From Candidatus Heimdallarchaeota archaeon LC_2 (GTDB taxonomy: Archaea; Asgardarchaeota; Heimdallarchaeia; Heimdallarchaeales; Kariarchaeaceae), in contig MDVR01000127.1 of assembly GCA_001940725.1 (NCBI GenBank), positions 1 to 41,121 on the forward strand: a stretch of DNA of 41,121 nt, read 5' to 3'. This document shows positions 26,454 to 34,449 of the stretch, in pieces. Position 1 is the first letter of the stretch, and each line of letters starts with the position of its first letter. The position numbers and the translations under genes are program-made. The notes under the pieces are model-generated. The model worked only from the letters and a program-made list of their open reading frames with translations. It did no database searches and was not told the DNA's origin.

Positions 26454-27437
26454 TATTGCTGTTAAGTTAATTTGAAACTCTAGATTTTTGTATAATTAGC
26501 TTCTAAGGTTGCAATTGAAAAATGAAGTGTCTAGCCCCAAATAAATAAAATAGCTCAACAACAAAAGTGAGTATCTAGTTATATAGCAAAAGCTCTAGAT
26601 ACTCGGGTTGGAGATGTGATTTTGCTAATGAACCGACAGTCTCCAGCTCTAACTAGTAATTCCAAATTTAAGGAACTATTGTTTCCGCAAAATAAAATTG
26701 TAAAGATGATGAAGCGAAACTCATTCAAAGCTGTAAGACAGCTCCTACCTCTCAAGGATATTCAGAAAACAGCTGATAAACTAGGTTTGGATAAAAGGAA
26801 GAAGAAAATTGGCTTTGTTAATCTGCTGAAAGCGATTTTCTACAGTATTACGGTAAAAAATAATGGCACCAGTAGATCTATTTCCTCAGTAGGAAAAAGG
26901 AAGCAAGGAAAACTCTTTTCACAGCTTCCACCTGTTTCTCATGTAGCAGTACTTGAGAGGTTAAATAACTACGATGAGGAAAAAATGGATGCAATGCTGA
27001 ATCAAATAAGTCTTGGAATAGCTCACTGACTACAAACGATCTTACTTCACCTAATCATGTCATTGTGAAACGTCATACCAAACGTTGGGATATTCAGGTA
27101 ATATTTGACTGGTTGAAAAATACTCTGGGTCCAAATGATGATCATAAACTCACACAATGGAAACGACTGCCTGCATTACGCAATCTGATCCGTATTTGGT
27201 TGATTTTACTAAGTCTGCTGTGTGCCTACGCAAAGAAACGTTTTGGTGCCAAGTGGCGAAAACCTCAAAGATTTTCACTTGGAGATGTGATCAGAAGCTA
27301 TGCAGATCAACTTGGAAGATGGCTTGAAGGAAAACTAGGGTTAAGACCATTGAGATGCAGACACCACAAATCTAAAATGGTGAGATAGGGATTGCCTATG
27401 TAAAATTGGAGGTGATGAGAACAACTTAACAGCAATA
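26454..27437 (+). mobile_element. internally deleted IS4-type insertion element with terminal inverted repeats
   Basis: Perfect 15-bp inverted ends: TATTGCTGTTAAGTT at 26454-26468 and AACTTAACAGCAATA at 27423-27437. Between them lie the two ends of one transposase gene with the catalytic middle missing. The total length of 984 bp is short for an IS4-type element. No matching target-site duplication could be seen in the flanks, which suggests later rearrangement. Confidence 0.7.
26616..27388 (+). pseudogene. IS4-type transposase remnant with the catalytic core deleted
   Basis: The first frame, 26616-27029 (137 codons), is an N-terminal region with KRNSFKAVRQLLP and GTSRSISSVGKRK. The second frame is open through 27020-27388 and reads LTTNDLTSPNHVIVKRHTKR then WDIQVIFDWLKNTLG, the YxxRWxIExxFxxLK-type C-terminal signature with the catalytic Glu region. 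Between them the DDE core (normally some 150-200 residues) is missing and the frames do not match. The fusion point lies at about 27010-27025. It could be mobilised only in trans. Confidence 0.75.
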
Positions 27438-27495
27438 TCCAAATACTTGATAAACCATTTAAATTGAAAAACATCATAATAAATCACTTTTTTAG

Positions 27496-27531
27496 TTCTA
27501 TAATAGTATTACATGTACTATTATAATAGAA
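27496..27531 (-). terminator. AT-rich interrupted palindrome downstream of the ABC/methyltransferase operon
   Basis: Left arm TTCTATAATAGTA and right arm TACTATTATAATAGAA flank a short centre with ACATGT. It lies about 100 bp past the stop of the methyltransferase gene, where the minus-strand operon must end. A terminator or a protein-binding dyad is possible. The 27389-27627 gap otherwise shows only a short frame reading IAWLDPGNNNLFFE of unknown origin. Confidence 0.35.
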
Positions 27532-27627
27532 TTAAGCTCAAGCCCAATTTGAGTTATTTACTCAAAAAATAGATTATTGTTTCCTGGATCCAGCCACGCA
27601 ATTGTGAATTAATTGATAAAGAAATTT

Positions 27628-28239
27628 TTATGTTCTTACAGCTTCAATTACAATTATAAAATCTTTGACAATATCAGTCCTGCGAATTATTCGCCATTTA
27701 TCATCAAAGTATTGGTGTGTGGGTTTTCTGTCAAAATTTACTCCAAAAAGTTTCGTTGTCAAAGGATTAACCATATTTACGATATATTGCATCTTGGTAT
27801 TTGAAGGTCTGATATACTCAAAAATAAGTAATTTAGTTCCCTCCTCCACCCATTTGGATAATTCAGTTAGAACTTGAGTTGGATTGTCCATTGTACAAAA
27901 GACAAACGTCGCGACAATTTGGGAAAATTGTGTTTTGGATAATTTCCATGGAACCGATTTTTGTAATGTTAGTTTTACATTTGCTTTGACTTTCTTGTTT
28001 TTAATTCGATGAATTGCGTGCATGAGCATATTTTTCTCTCTATCCAATCCAACAACTTCATTCGTATGATGATAATAAGGTAGATTTTTTCCAGTCCCAA
28101 CACCAACTTCTAATATTTTCTCATTCCGAAGAGGAACGATCCATTTCTTCCTCATTGGTCTGTAGTGTAATAATTCTGATGGGTGGTCTAAAATATCGTA
28201 GAATCGGCCTAAGAAAGAATAGAGACCATTATTGTTCAT
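27628..28239 (-). CDS. class I SAM-dependent methyltransferase
   Basis: A 203-residue protein. Motif I is ILEVGVGTGKNLPYYH (about 39-54), followed by VVGLDREKNML (motif II, acidic residue binding the ribose) and VATFVFCTMDNPTQVL (motif IV region). The layout resembles UbiE/PmtA-type small methyltransferases acting on lipids or quinones. It is the last gene of the ABC operon, 21 bp after a permease gene. A role in methylating a quinone or lipid used by the neighbouring electron chain is possible but unproven. Confidence 0.8.
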   Translation of the reverse strand: MNNNGLYSFLGRFYDILDHPSELLHYRPMRKKWIVPLRNEKILEVGVGTGKNLPYYHHTNEVVGLDREKNMLMHAIHRIKNKKVKANVKLTLQKSVPWKLSKTQFSQIVATFVFCTMDNPTQVLTELSKWVEEGTKLLIFEYIRPSNTKMQYIVNMVNPLTTKLFGVNFDRKPTHQYFDDKWRIIRRTDIVKDFIIVIEAVRT

Positions 28240-28260
28240 ATTCCAATTCTCGATTTAATT

Positions 28261-29001
28261 TTAATTTTTAAGTAGTTTATTCTTCAATACAATATAACCA
28301 AAAATCAATATTAATTCATAAATTAATGCGTTGATAAGCCCATCAGACCAATTTACACCACTGTTAACACTCGACCTTAGTAATATCTCTACAGATGCAC
28401 GAGCTGGCATCACAAATATCCAGCCCTCGTTATATCTGCGAGATAAAACAGGGTTTTCTAAAAATGCCGTATCTAACATACCTAATGTTAGCAATGTATA
28501 AAGACCAAGGGTTTTATTTTGTACAGAATCGCCTAAAATTAATCCAATCGTGGAAAAAATGAATGAACCAAGAAATAACCCCACAAAAAATCCAAACTCA
28601 TTAATCACTTCAACTGAGTACAAAACATAGATCCACACAATTAAACTCACAATTAAATTTACTCCCAGGATTATGAGTAACATACTAAATGTGATTTGTA
28701 ATCTGGAAAACCCCGATACTATTAAACGAGGAACTAAATTTTTGTTATTAAATACTACAAAGTAACTAGTTGTTGCAGCAGTAAAAACGACTGCAGTCAT
28801 TGCATAGAGTATAATCAATAAAGCATCAGCTTCAACTTGGGTTGTAGTATCATCAAGCTCCAGGGCTATGTCCAAGTCAGGCGCACTCATATCCGCACTG
28901 TTTAAAAGAATTAAAGGCAAGACAACTAGAAGTATTACCACACTTTTTTCCCTGAAAAAATTCTTAGAGATGTAGATTGCAAGAGGAATAAATTTACCCA
29001 A
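28261..29001 (-). CDS. ABC-2-type transporter permease (second)
   Basis: A 246-residue protein with about six helices. It starts with a short cytoplasmic segment and a first helix, then a roughly 30-residue acidic extracytoplasmic loop (ADMSAPDLDIALELDDTTTQ), then the paired helices of ABC-2 permeases. It overlaps the preceding permease gene by 8 bases. It probably forms a heterodimer with that protein and the ATPase, as in NosFY-like or drug-type exporters. CcmB identity is possible but not supported by a clear motif. Confidence 0.75.
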   Translation of the reverse strand: MGKFIPLAIYISKNFFREKSVVILLVVLPLILLNSADMSAPDLDIALELDDTTTQVEADALLIILYAMTAVVFTAATTSYFVVFNNKNLVPRLIVSGFSRLQITFSMLLIILGVNLIVSLIVWIYVLYSVEVINEFGFFVGLFLGSFIFSTIGLILGDSVQNKTLGLYTLLTLGMLDTAFLENPVLSRRYNEGWIFVMPARASVEILLRSSVNSGVNWSDGLINALIYELILIFGYIVLKNKLLKN

Positions 29002-29800
29002 AGGAAACCAACCTCCTTACTTTGTATCCCAAACTCGTTCCAAAATCTGATTTCAATATTTGAGTTGTTAATATTAGGACTAGAAAATATAATACAGATA
29101 AGAACAAAGATTTTAGAAATTCAACAGGAAAACCAATAAATCCAGACTCTAAAGCAATTTGAACAGACCAAAAACCAGGCAAATATAAAGTCCAAGTTTG
29201 AAGATATAGTTCAATCCCCATGGGATTGGTGAATAACATTAGATCCATAAATGAGAATATCAGTATGAGAAGTGTCCCCTCTGTAATTTTGGGATATATT
29301 GTCCCAATCAAATTTCCTACAGCTGCGTAATTCAACGTAACAAGAAAAATTGCAATCGCTGTGCCAATAGGATTTTTAGCCTCAGCAAGTGATAGTGATA
29401 ACAGAATTGAAACCATTGCCGTAATAAATAAAATTATAAATAATCCCAAAAATGATGCTAAAATTATTGTAGGACTTGAATATCCAACTAATTTTAGTCT
29501 ATCGTAAAGCTTTGTATTTTCTGCAGTCATAATAAATGAAAATAACCCTGCTGTAATTGCCATTGCTGTTAAACCACCGGTGAAAACATGTACATCAATC
29601 ATACTGGCGTTTATAATTTTATTTGATTCTTTTAAACCAAAAACCATCGGAATATCTGCAGTTACCCACCATGTGGAATATATAATTACAAGAGGCAAAA
29701 TAAAACAACTAAAAATTACACTTTTCTGTCTAATCAAATTTTTCAAGAAAACAGGATAAAGTTCAAGTAGTTTAATCGTCAAATCAATTCTCACAACCAA
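28994..29800 (-). CDS. ABC-2-type transporter permease (first)
   Basis: A 268-residue protein with six helices. The first helix follows FLKNLIRQKSVIFSCFILP, the typical ABC-2 entry, and a long loop with MIDVHVFTGG sits between helices 1 and 2. The start is TTG at 29800 or GTG at 29794, overlapping the ATPase end by 17 bases, so translation is coupled. It pairs with the next permease. The substrate is unknown; heme, copper-site factors or lipid would fit the neighbourhood. Confidence 0.75.
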   Translation of the reverse strand: MVVRIDLTIKLLELYPVFLKNLIRQKSVIFSCFILPLVIIYSTWWVTADIPMVFGLKESNKIINASMIDVHVFTGGLTAMAITAGLFSFIMTAENTKLYDRLKLVGYSSPTIILASFLGLFIILFITAMVSILLSLSLAEAKNPIGTAIAIFLVTLNYAAVGNLIGTIYPKITEGTLLILIFSFMDLMLFTNPMGIELYLQTWTLYLPGFWSVQIALESGFIGFPVEFLKSLFLSVLYFLVLILTTQILKSDFGTSLGYKVRRLVSFG

Positions 29801-30482
29801 GTGAGCAATTCTGCTTGTCGCAACTTTGCAATTTTTTATTGATTAAGTGCAAAGATCGAGTGAATTTAGATTGATCTTCTATTAAGTGACTTACAATAAT
29901 AATTGATTTCCCGAGTTTGCGTAATTTAAACTGAATTTCCCAAAAAGCTGTGAAAGACGAATAGTCTAAGCCCTGATAAGGTTCATCAAGAACCAAAATA
30001 TCAGGGTCTCCGAGTAAAGATATCCCAAAATTAGTCTTTTGAGCTGTCCCCCCACTTAAATCTTTTACGAATGTATCTTTATACTGTTTAAATTGCAAAA
30101 TATCTAATATCTCAGAAGTTTTCTCCTCGATTGTTGTTTGCGAAAGATTTAATCCCTTCCCAAATACCCTGAAGTTTTCTAATACTGTTAAATTGTCAAA
30201 TAAAAGTATATTTTGTGGAGAATAACCGAGAATACCATTTTTAATAATATTGCCTTTTCTTGGTTTGAGAATCCCAACTAATAGTTTTAAGAATGTTGAC
30301 TTCCCAGCTCCGTTCTCACCTGATATTCCAACTATTTCACTAGGAAATAGCTTGAAATTAAGGTTTTTTATTATATCTTTGCGTTTATTGTAAAAAAAAT
30401 TTATATTATTTACTTCGAGTAATGAATTTTTTTGCATCTCTGGTACTGTAGTTAGTTTATCTAATATTACCATACAAGTCAT
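29784..30482 (-). CDS. ABC transporter ATP-binding protein
   Basis: About 232 residues from the ATG at 30482. Walker A is GENGAGKST, the Q-loop GYSPQN, the signature LSGGTAQK, Walker B PDILVLDEPYQGLD, and the H-loop IIIVSH. A longer frame reaches 30515, but its first 11 codons overlap the operator and the TATA-like ATATATATGAATATAG, so initiation at MTCMVILDKL or MVILDKL is more likely. The C-terminal Cys cluster (SCDKQNCSLGCEN) is unusual for an ABC ATPase and could bind metal. It is the first gene of a four-gene unit with two permeases and a methyltransferase. Confidence 0.85.
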   Translation of the reverse strand: MTCMVILDKLTTVPEMQKNSLLEVNNINFFYNKRKDIIKNLNFKLFPSEIVGISGENGAGKSTFLKLLVGILKPRKGNIIKNGILGYSPQNILLFDNLTVLENFRVFGKGLNLSQTTIEEKTSEILDILQFKQYKDTFVKDLSGGTAQKTNFGISLLGDPDILVLDEPYQGLDYSSFTAFWEIQFKLRKLGKSIIIVSHLIEDQSKFTRSLHLINKKLQSCDKQNCSLGCEN

Positions 30483-30494
30483 ACTACTATATTC

Positions 30495-30534
30495 ATATAT
30501 ATCATTTTTTGACATATCTGTTTTAGATATATTA
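30495..30534 (-). promoter_or_regulatory. three-box regulon operator before the ABC operon
   Basis: Boxes ATATATATCA (30495), TGACATATCT (30510) and AGATATATTA (30525) start exactly 15 bp apart. The gene-proximal box runs into a TATA-like word, and translation starts about 13-22 bp later, consistent with a leaderless or near-leaderless mRNA. Confidence 0.75.
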
Positions 30535-30646
30535 AATTATTTGGAAATAATAACTAATTTATATCAAAATCAAATAATATTGTCTAACATATAATGGATA
30601 AACATTATTTTCAAATTTAGGATCATCTAATATAATTAAACAATTT

Positions 30647-32620
30647 TCAATTTCTTGGATTAACTTTGGTAGGAATTACAGGGATTATTGCAAAAAGTAT
30701 TGTTCCTAGCCAGATGAATTGAGTCATGAAATATTCCTCAACAATCAGATGGATTCCTATAATTGTATTAGCTCGTATTCTCAAAGGATCTCCTCTTTGC
30801 AAATTGAAAAATATTTCTTTCCCATTAGGATAGGTAATCCAAGTTGACTGGATATATGAAAATTCAGTTCCATCTTGATCAATCTCTTGTATCATTCTCG
30901 TGTATGATTGATCCTCTTTACTCATAGATAAATACACAAATACAATTAACCCTCTTGAATTATTTATTGGACCTTCAATTGCATCTAATTTTACACTTAA
31001 TCCATCTGGAGTAGTTATAGATTCCCCTATCTCGAGAATATAAGGATCTGTAGATACTCTAGTCTCCACTGCAGGCCCTGAACCATTAGCTATAATTGTA
31101 AGAAATACAAGCAGCATTGCAATGTGACTGATTAATCGACGTGGGGTGATTATATTTTTTAATCTGTATTTATTTATTTCTGAACTTATTAGTAGAAAGA
31201 TTGTAAAAATTATTACTAGAGGAAATGAAATCGTAAAAATTACTTCTGCAAGAATTGATAATTTCGTAAAATCTAGATCAAGATGTTGAATCCAAAATAT
31301 ATAACTGAAAATACTAGAAATTATTAGGATTCCCAATATTAATTTAGATGATGTATGTTTATGTTGTAAACTATCATATAACAATCCTATTGTAATACCA
31401 AAAAAACCAATACCATTAACTAATGGATAGGAGTTCTCAAAATTACGATTAAGTTCAAAAATACTATTTGAGATTTGGAGCAAAATTAGTGAAAAATTTC
31501 CTAATAACAAGAAATTAAAAGATAAAACTCCAATATTAAATCCAATGGGTTTTGCAATATCGTTACTTACCTTTACAGGTGATAATGGTTTCCATTTGTT
31601 GAAATACCAGCCTATCAAGACTGGAACTAGCGAAATGAAAATGAGTGTTAAAAATAATGGAGCTACTGGAGACCCTGCATAGCTATGTAAACCTGTAAGA
31701 ATATTGCTAGTGATCACCCAAGCGGCAAAAAATACAAGTGGAAGTCCAATGATTCCAAGAAATAGATACAGAGGTTGGTTCCGTCCAATTTCATGTAGGT
31801 GAAGTCTGTATCCACTTACTAACCATAATATAATGCTTATAATAACTACACCATCCCAGCTCCAGTATCCACCCCAGTTTGCTTCATGGCTCCAAAGCAC
31901 ACCCAAGGTTAAAACAAGCGAAGTTAAGACCCACGTTACTCTTGTAATTAAACGGTCTAATTTTATTAATTCTTGACTAAATTTAGTCTGAAAATTAGGT
32001 GATTTAATCCAAAAGTATGACCCAATTGCCCAAGAAAGGAAAAATCCAGTATAACTAGCAAAGGCTAACGGAGGATGTACAAAATTCCAAATTGATAATA
32101 AAGCAGGACTCAACCCATTTGGAGAACTTCCTGGTAGAGCTCCCCTATATGGTCTTTGTCCCATTAATAAAAATAGAATAATAATTGCCCCCCAAAGAAT
32201 TAGCTCAAAGAAAATTGCGTTATTTTTAGTAATTTTATCCTGATCTTTCTTCATAGGATTGAATTTTAAGAATATTAAAGAAACTGAAATCCAAGTAAAC
32301 CAAGTCCATAAGTGGTAGGATCCCCATCTATCTGTCCATGAGGCAGCTATTAACTCGCCCACTGACATCCATGTAGCTGCAGAATTGGTTACAATTTGAA
32401 AATCAGTGTTTACAATGACAAATATTGTTGCTAGCATAATTTGACTAATCGTTAGTAATAACGTGGTTATATGAATTAATCTCAGACTAGTAATGGTTAA
32501 CATCGAACTCTGAAAATTTGAATTCCGATTTATGCTAAATAATATCGCTGAAAAAAGGGCCGGGACAAAAATTAGATAAAGATATATGCTTAAAATGATT
32601 TGAAATGTCATCGATCGCAC
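30647..32620 (-). CDS. ccmF: CcmF-like heme-handling protein (second, divergent paralogue)
   Basis: A 657-residue polytopic protein. The WWD motif is at about 243-257 (WSHEANWGGYWSWDGVV), with NFVHPPLAFASY at about 179-190 supplying the candidate His182 ligand. A large extracytoplasmic C-terminal domain is followed by a last helix. Compared with the first paralogue the motif ends WDGVV instead of WDPVE, and the sequences are very diverged, so a heterodimer or distinct substrates are possible. The start is GTG at 32620 or ATG at 32611, with a three-box operator 14 bp before the GTG. It is a single-gene unit facing the ABC operon. Calling it CcmF and not CcsA/NrfE rests on length and motif only. 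Confidence 0.8.
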   Translation of the reverse strand: MRSMTFQIILSIYLYLIFVPALFSAILFSINRNSNFQSSMLTITSLRLIHITTLLLTISQIMLATIFVIVNTDFQIVTNSAATWMSVGELIAASWTDRWGSYHLWTWFTWISVSLIFLKFNPMKKDQDKITKNNAIFFELILWGAIIILFLLMGQRPYRGALPGSSPNGLSPALLSIWNFVHPPLAFASYTGFFLSWAIGSYFWIKSPNFQTKFSQELIKLDRLITRVTWVLTSLVLTLGVLWSHEANWGGYWSWDGVVIISIILWLVSGYRLHLHEIGRNQPLYLFLGIIGLPLVFFAAWVITSNILTGLHSYAGSPVAPLFLTLIFISLVPVLIGWYFNKWKPLSPVKVSNDIAKPIGFNIGVLSFNFLLLGNFSLILLQISNSIFELNRNFENSYPLVNGIGFFGITIGLLYDSLQHKHTSSKLILGILIISSIFSYIFWIQHLDLDFTKLSILAEVIFTISFPLVIIFTIFLLISSEINKYRLKNIITPRRLISHIAMLLVFLTIIANGSGPAVETRVSTDPYILEIGESITTPDGLSVKLDAIEGPINNSRGLIVFVYLSMSKEDQSYTRMIQEIDQDGTEFSYIQSTWITYPNGKEIFFNLQRGDPLRIRANTIIGIHLIVEEYFMTQFIWLGTILFAIIPVIPTKVNPRN

Positions 32621-32633
32621 TTATCCATCCATC

Positions 32634-32673
32634 ACATATATCAATTTTTGATAGGTCACTATTTGATATATAA
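32634..32673 (-). promoter_or_regulatory. three-box regulon operator before the second ccmF
   Basis: Boxes ACATATATCA (32634), TGATAGGTCA (32649) and TGATATATAA (32664) start exactly 15 bp apart, 14 bp before the GTG start. It could also influence the divergent PadR gene about 180 bp away, which has only degenerate boxes of its own near 32780. Confidence 0.75.
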
Positions 32674-32853
32674 AAAATTTCACAAAAACTAACTTTATTA
32701 TATCAATTAAAAGTATGATTGTTTCACACAATTTCAAACATAGCATATCCGATATCAGGAATTTGAATTTTAATTAGTAAATCAATTTATTGATAAATAA
32801 CTTTAGAATAGGTGTTATTCCTTAAACGTTAATAGTATGAGATACAAGATTGC

Positions 32854-33300
32854 TTGTTGAGCAATAAAACTTTAAAATTAACTACAATCTTTAGAATGGA
32901 AACATTATTTCTGTTAAGAAAAAAACCCATGTCGGGTTACGAAATTCAAAAAGAAATAGAAGAATTGACTGGAAAAAAACCTAGTACTGGTAAAATCTAT
33001 CCGTTTTTGAAGGAATTACGTGAAGCAAATTATATAATAGAAATAGAATCTCTTAAGGAAGGAGATCGGGTAAAATCAACCTATAAATTATCTTCAAAAG
33101 GCGAAGAATTAGTCAAAGAATTATTGAATCGTATGAGTAATTTAGTTGATATAAGGGTTGCCGGGGATTTGGATAAATGTTTTCACTGTGGAGTTGAAAC
33201 TCATCATTCTAAAGTTGTTTTAACCGGGAGTGATAATCGTAAGATGGTTTTCTGCTGTAAGCATTGTATGGCTTCCTTCTCTGAGGAACTTAATCATTGA
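32854..33300 (+). CDS. PadR-family regulator with C-terminal TRASH-like metal domain (second paralogue)
   Basis: A 148-residue protein. The PadR winged helix contains KKPMSGYEIQKEIEE, STGKIYPFLKELREANYI and STYKLSSKGEELV. The C-terminus has CFHCG, HH, then FCCKHC, the same metal-site spacing as the regulator at 14238. The start is TTG at 32854 (a second TTG follows at once); the alignment with the other paralogue needs residues before the ATG at 32896. With two such sensors in one cluster, they may form heterodimers or respond to different metals. Confidence 0.85.
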   Translation: MLSNKTLKLTTIFRMETLFLLRKKPMSGYEIQKEIEELTGKKPSTGKIYPFLKELREANYIIEIESLKEGDRVKSTYKLSSKGEELVKELLNRMSNLVDIRVAGDLDKCFHCGVETHHSKVVLTGSDNRKMVFCCKHCMASFSEELNH

Positions 33301-34111
33301 TTATTAAAATTTTCGAAATAGTAAAGAGGGAATAATTACGGGTAGTGAAACCAAAACACACTATTTGATTCCCTCGAATCTAGATTTTATTCAACCAATT
33401 AAGTCTTGGTGTATAGCAACAATAGATATGTCGAAATGTGATACATTCTTTGTTTAATCTTGCAATTAGTGATCGCATATACTCCAATTCTATTATGAAA
33501 GATCGATATAACTGATATTTTCTATCTTTCTACAAAATATGTACAAGTAACAAATATCAAAACTTCAAGAGATTGTAAAGTTCGTCAAAAGATTGATCAA
33601 TAAGTAACAATAATGACTCACCTAATTGCAGTCATCAAGTATGACGTTTGTAGAGAATAACATTTGTAGAGATAAATTATAGGGTTAATTACAGATCTAC
33701 TGTCAATTAGATTGAACAGGAGTTCCTTTATTTTTGCAAATGAAGTTTCGATACTCATTTCTATATCAGGGAGCAAAAACAAAGGTACTCGCTGCTTGTA
33801 GTCAACACATTTATTTCACTTAAAAATACTATTAAATCTGTAGCATTTTGTGATTATATATCAGAAAATGACATGACCTGAAATGATATATTGTCTTTTT
33901 GATAAAAAGCTTCAATCAACTAATTGAAAACTGATCTCTTTTAATTTATCTTTTTATTAAAATGAACACATTAGTTTGAGAATCACTATACTGAATTCTC
34001 ATCAATATTGTTTTTAGTACAATCAAACTTCATAATTTAAAATTAATCCCACAATTTTTATTTCATAGGAAGCAATGTTTATTTTAAACAACATGAATTA
34101 TAGAAGTACGA
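33301..34111. other. gene-free 0.8-kb stretch carrying one orphan operator
   Basis: No open frame worth reporting, AT-rich throughout. Apart from the operator array at 33854, nothing is recognisable. It marks the right border of the operator-bearing block; the array lies about 220 bp before a truncated oxidoreductase gene, so its original target may have been lost. Confidence 0.4.
33854..33893 (+). promoter_or_regulatory. orphan three-box regulon operator
   Basis: Boxes TTATATATCA (33854), TGACATGACC (33869) and TGATATATTG (33884) start exactly 15 bp apart. No intact gene follows; the next frame is the oxidoreductase remnant at 34112. Confidence 0.65.
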
Positions 34112-34375
34112 ATGGCCGATTCGCTAAAAATCGATTTCAATAAACTTTCACACAACTATGAAGACTCTTTAACGTCCAAAATGATTCCAACAATTTGGTG
34201 CAGTGGCTGCTCATTAGGTACAAATTTACAATCTTTTATACGTGGAGCATTAAGTGCTGGATTTAATCTGGATAAAGAGTTAGTTATGATTTCAGGAATT
34301 GGATGTACCGGACGTGCCTCAGGCTATGTAGATGCTGATGGCTGGAATCTGTTTGATGAGATCATCCATATGTAA
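34112..34375 (+). pseudogene. truncated 2-oxoacid:ferredoxin oxidoreductase beta subunit
   Basis: An 87-codon frame. The N-terminal part is family-like: PTIWCSGCSLGTNLQSFIR, then VMISGIGCTGRASGYVDAD, the start of the thiamine-diphosphate subunit with its first cluster-ligating cysteines. Homology stops at about residue 78, before the GDGD-type cofactor motif expected from a subunit of about 280 residues. The last residues (LFDEIIHM) look foreign. The partner alpha subunit is absent. A shorter, stop-containing relative is at 7508. It is probably a decayed gene that may still be translated. Confidence 0.75.
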
Positions 34376-34449
34376 ATATCTATAGCCAATACCAATGTCA
34401 AATAATTATCTGTATCAATTAAGTTAAAACTTATGAAGCCGAAACTTCT

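Noticed and set aside
28994..30482. ABC operon as CcmA/CcmB
   Set aside because: The permeases are two different ABC-2 proteins and no CcmC follows; the link to cytochrome maturation rests only on neighbourhood, so I kept a generic call.
7508..34375. Oxidoreductase fragments as direct repeats from insertion of a single element
   Set aside because: The two pieces differ at about 3 bases in 10 and have different breakpoints, so they are not a target duplication.
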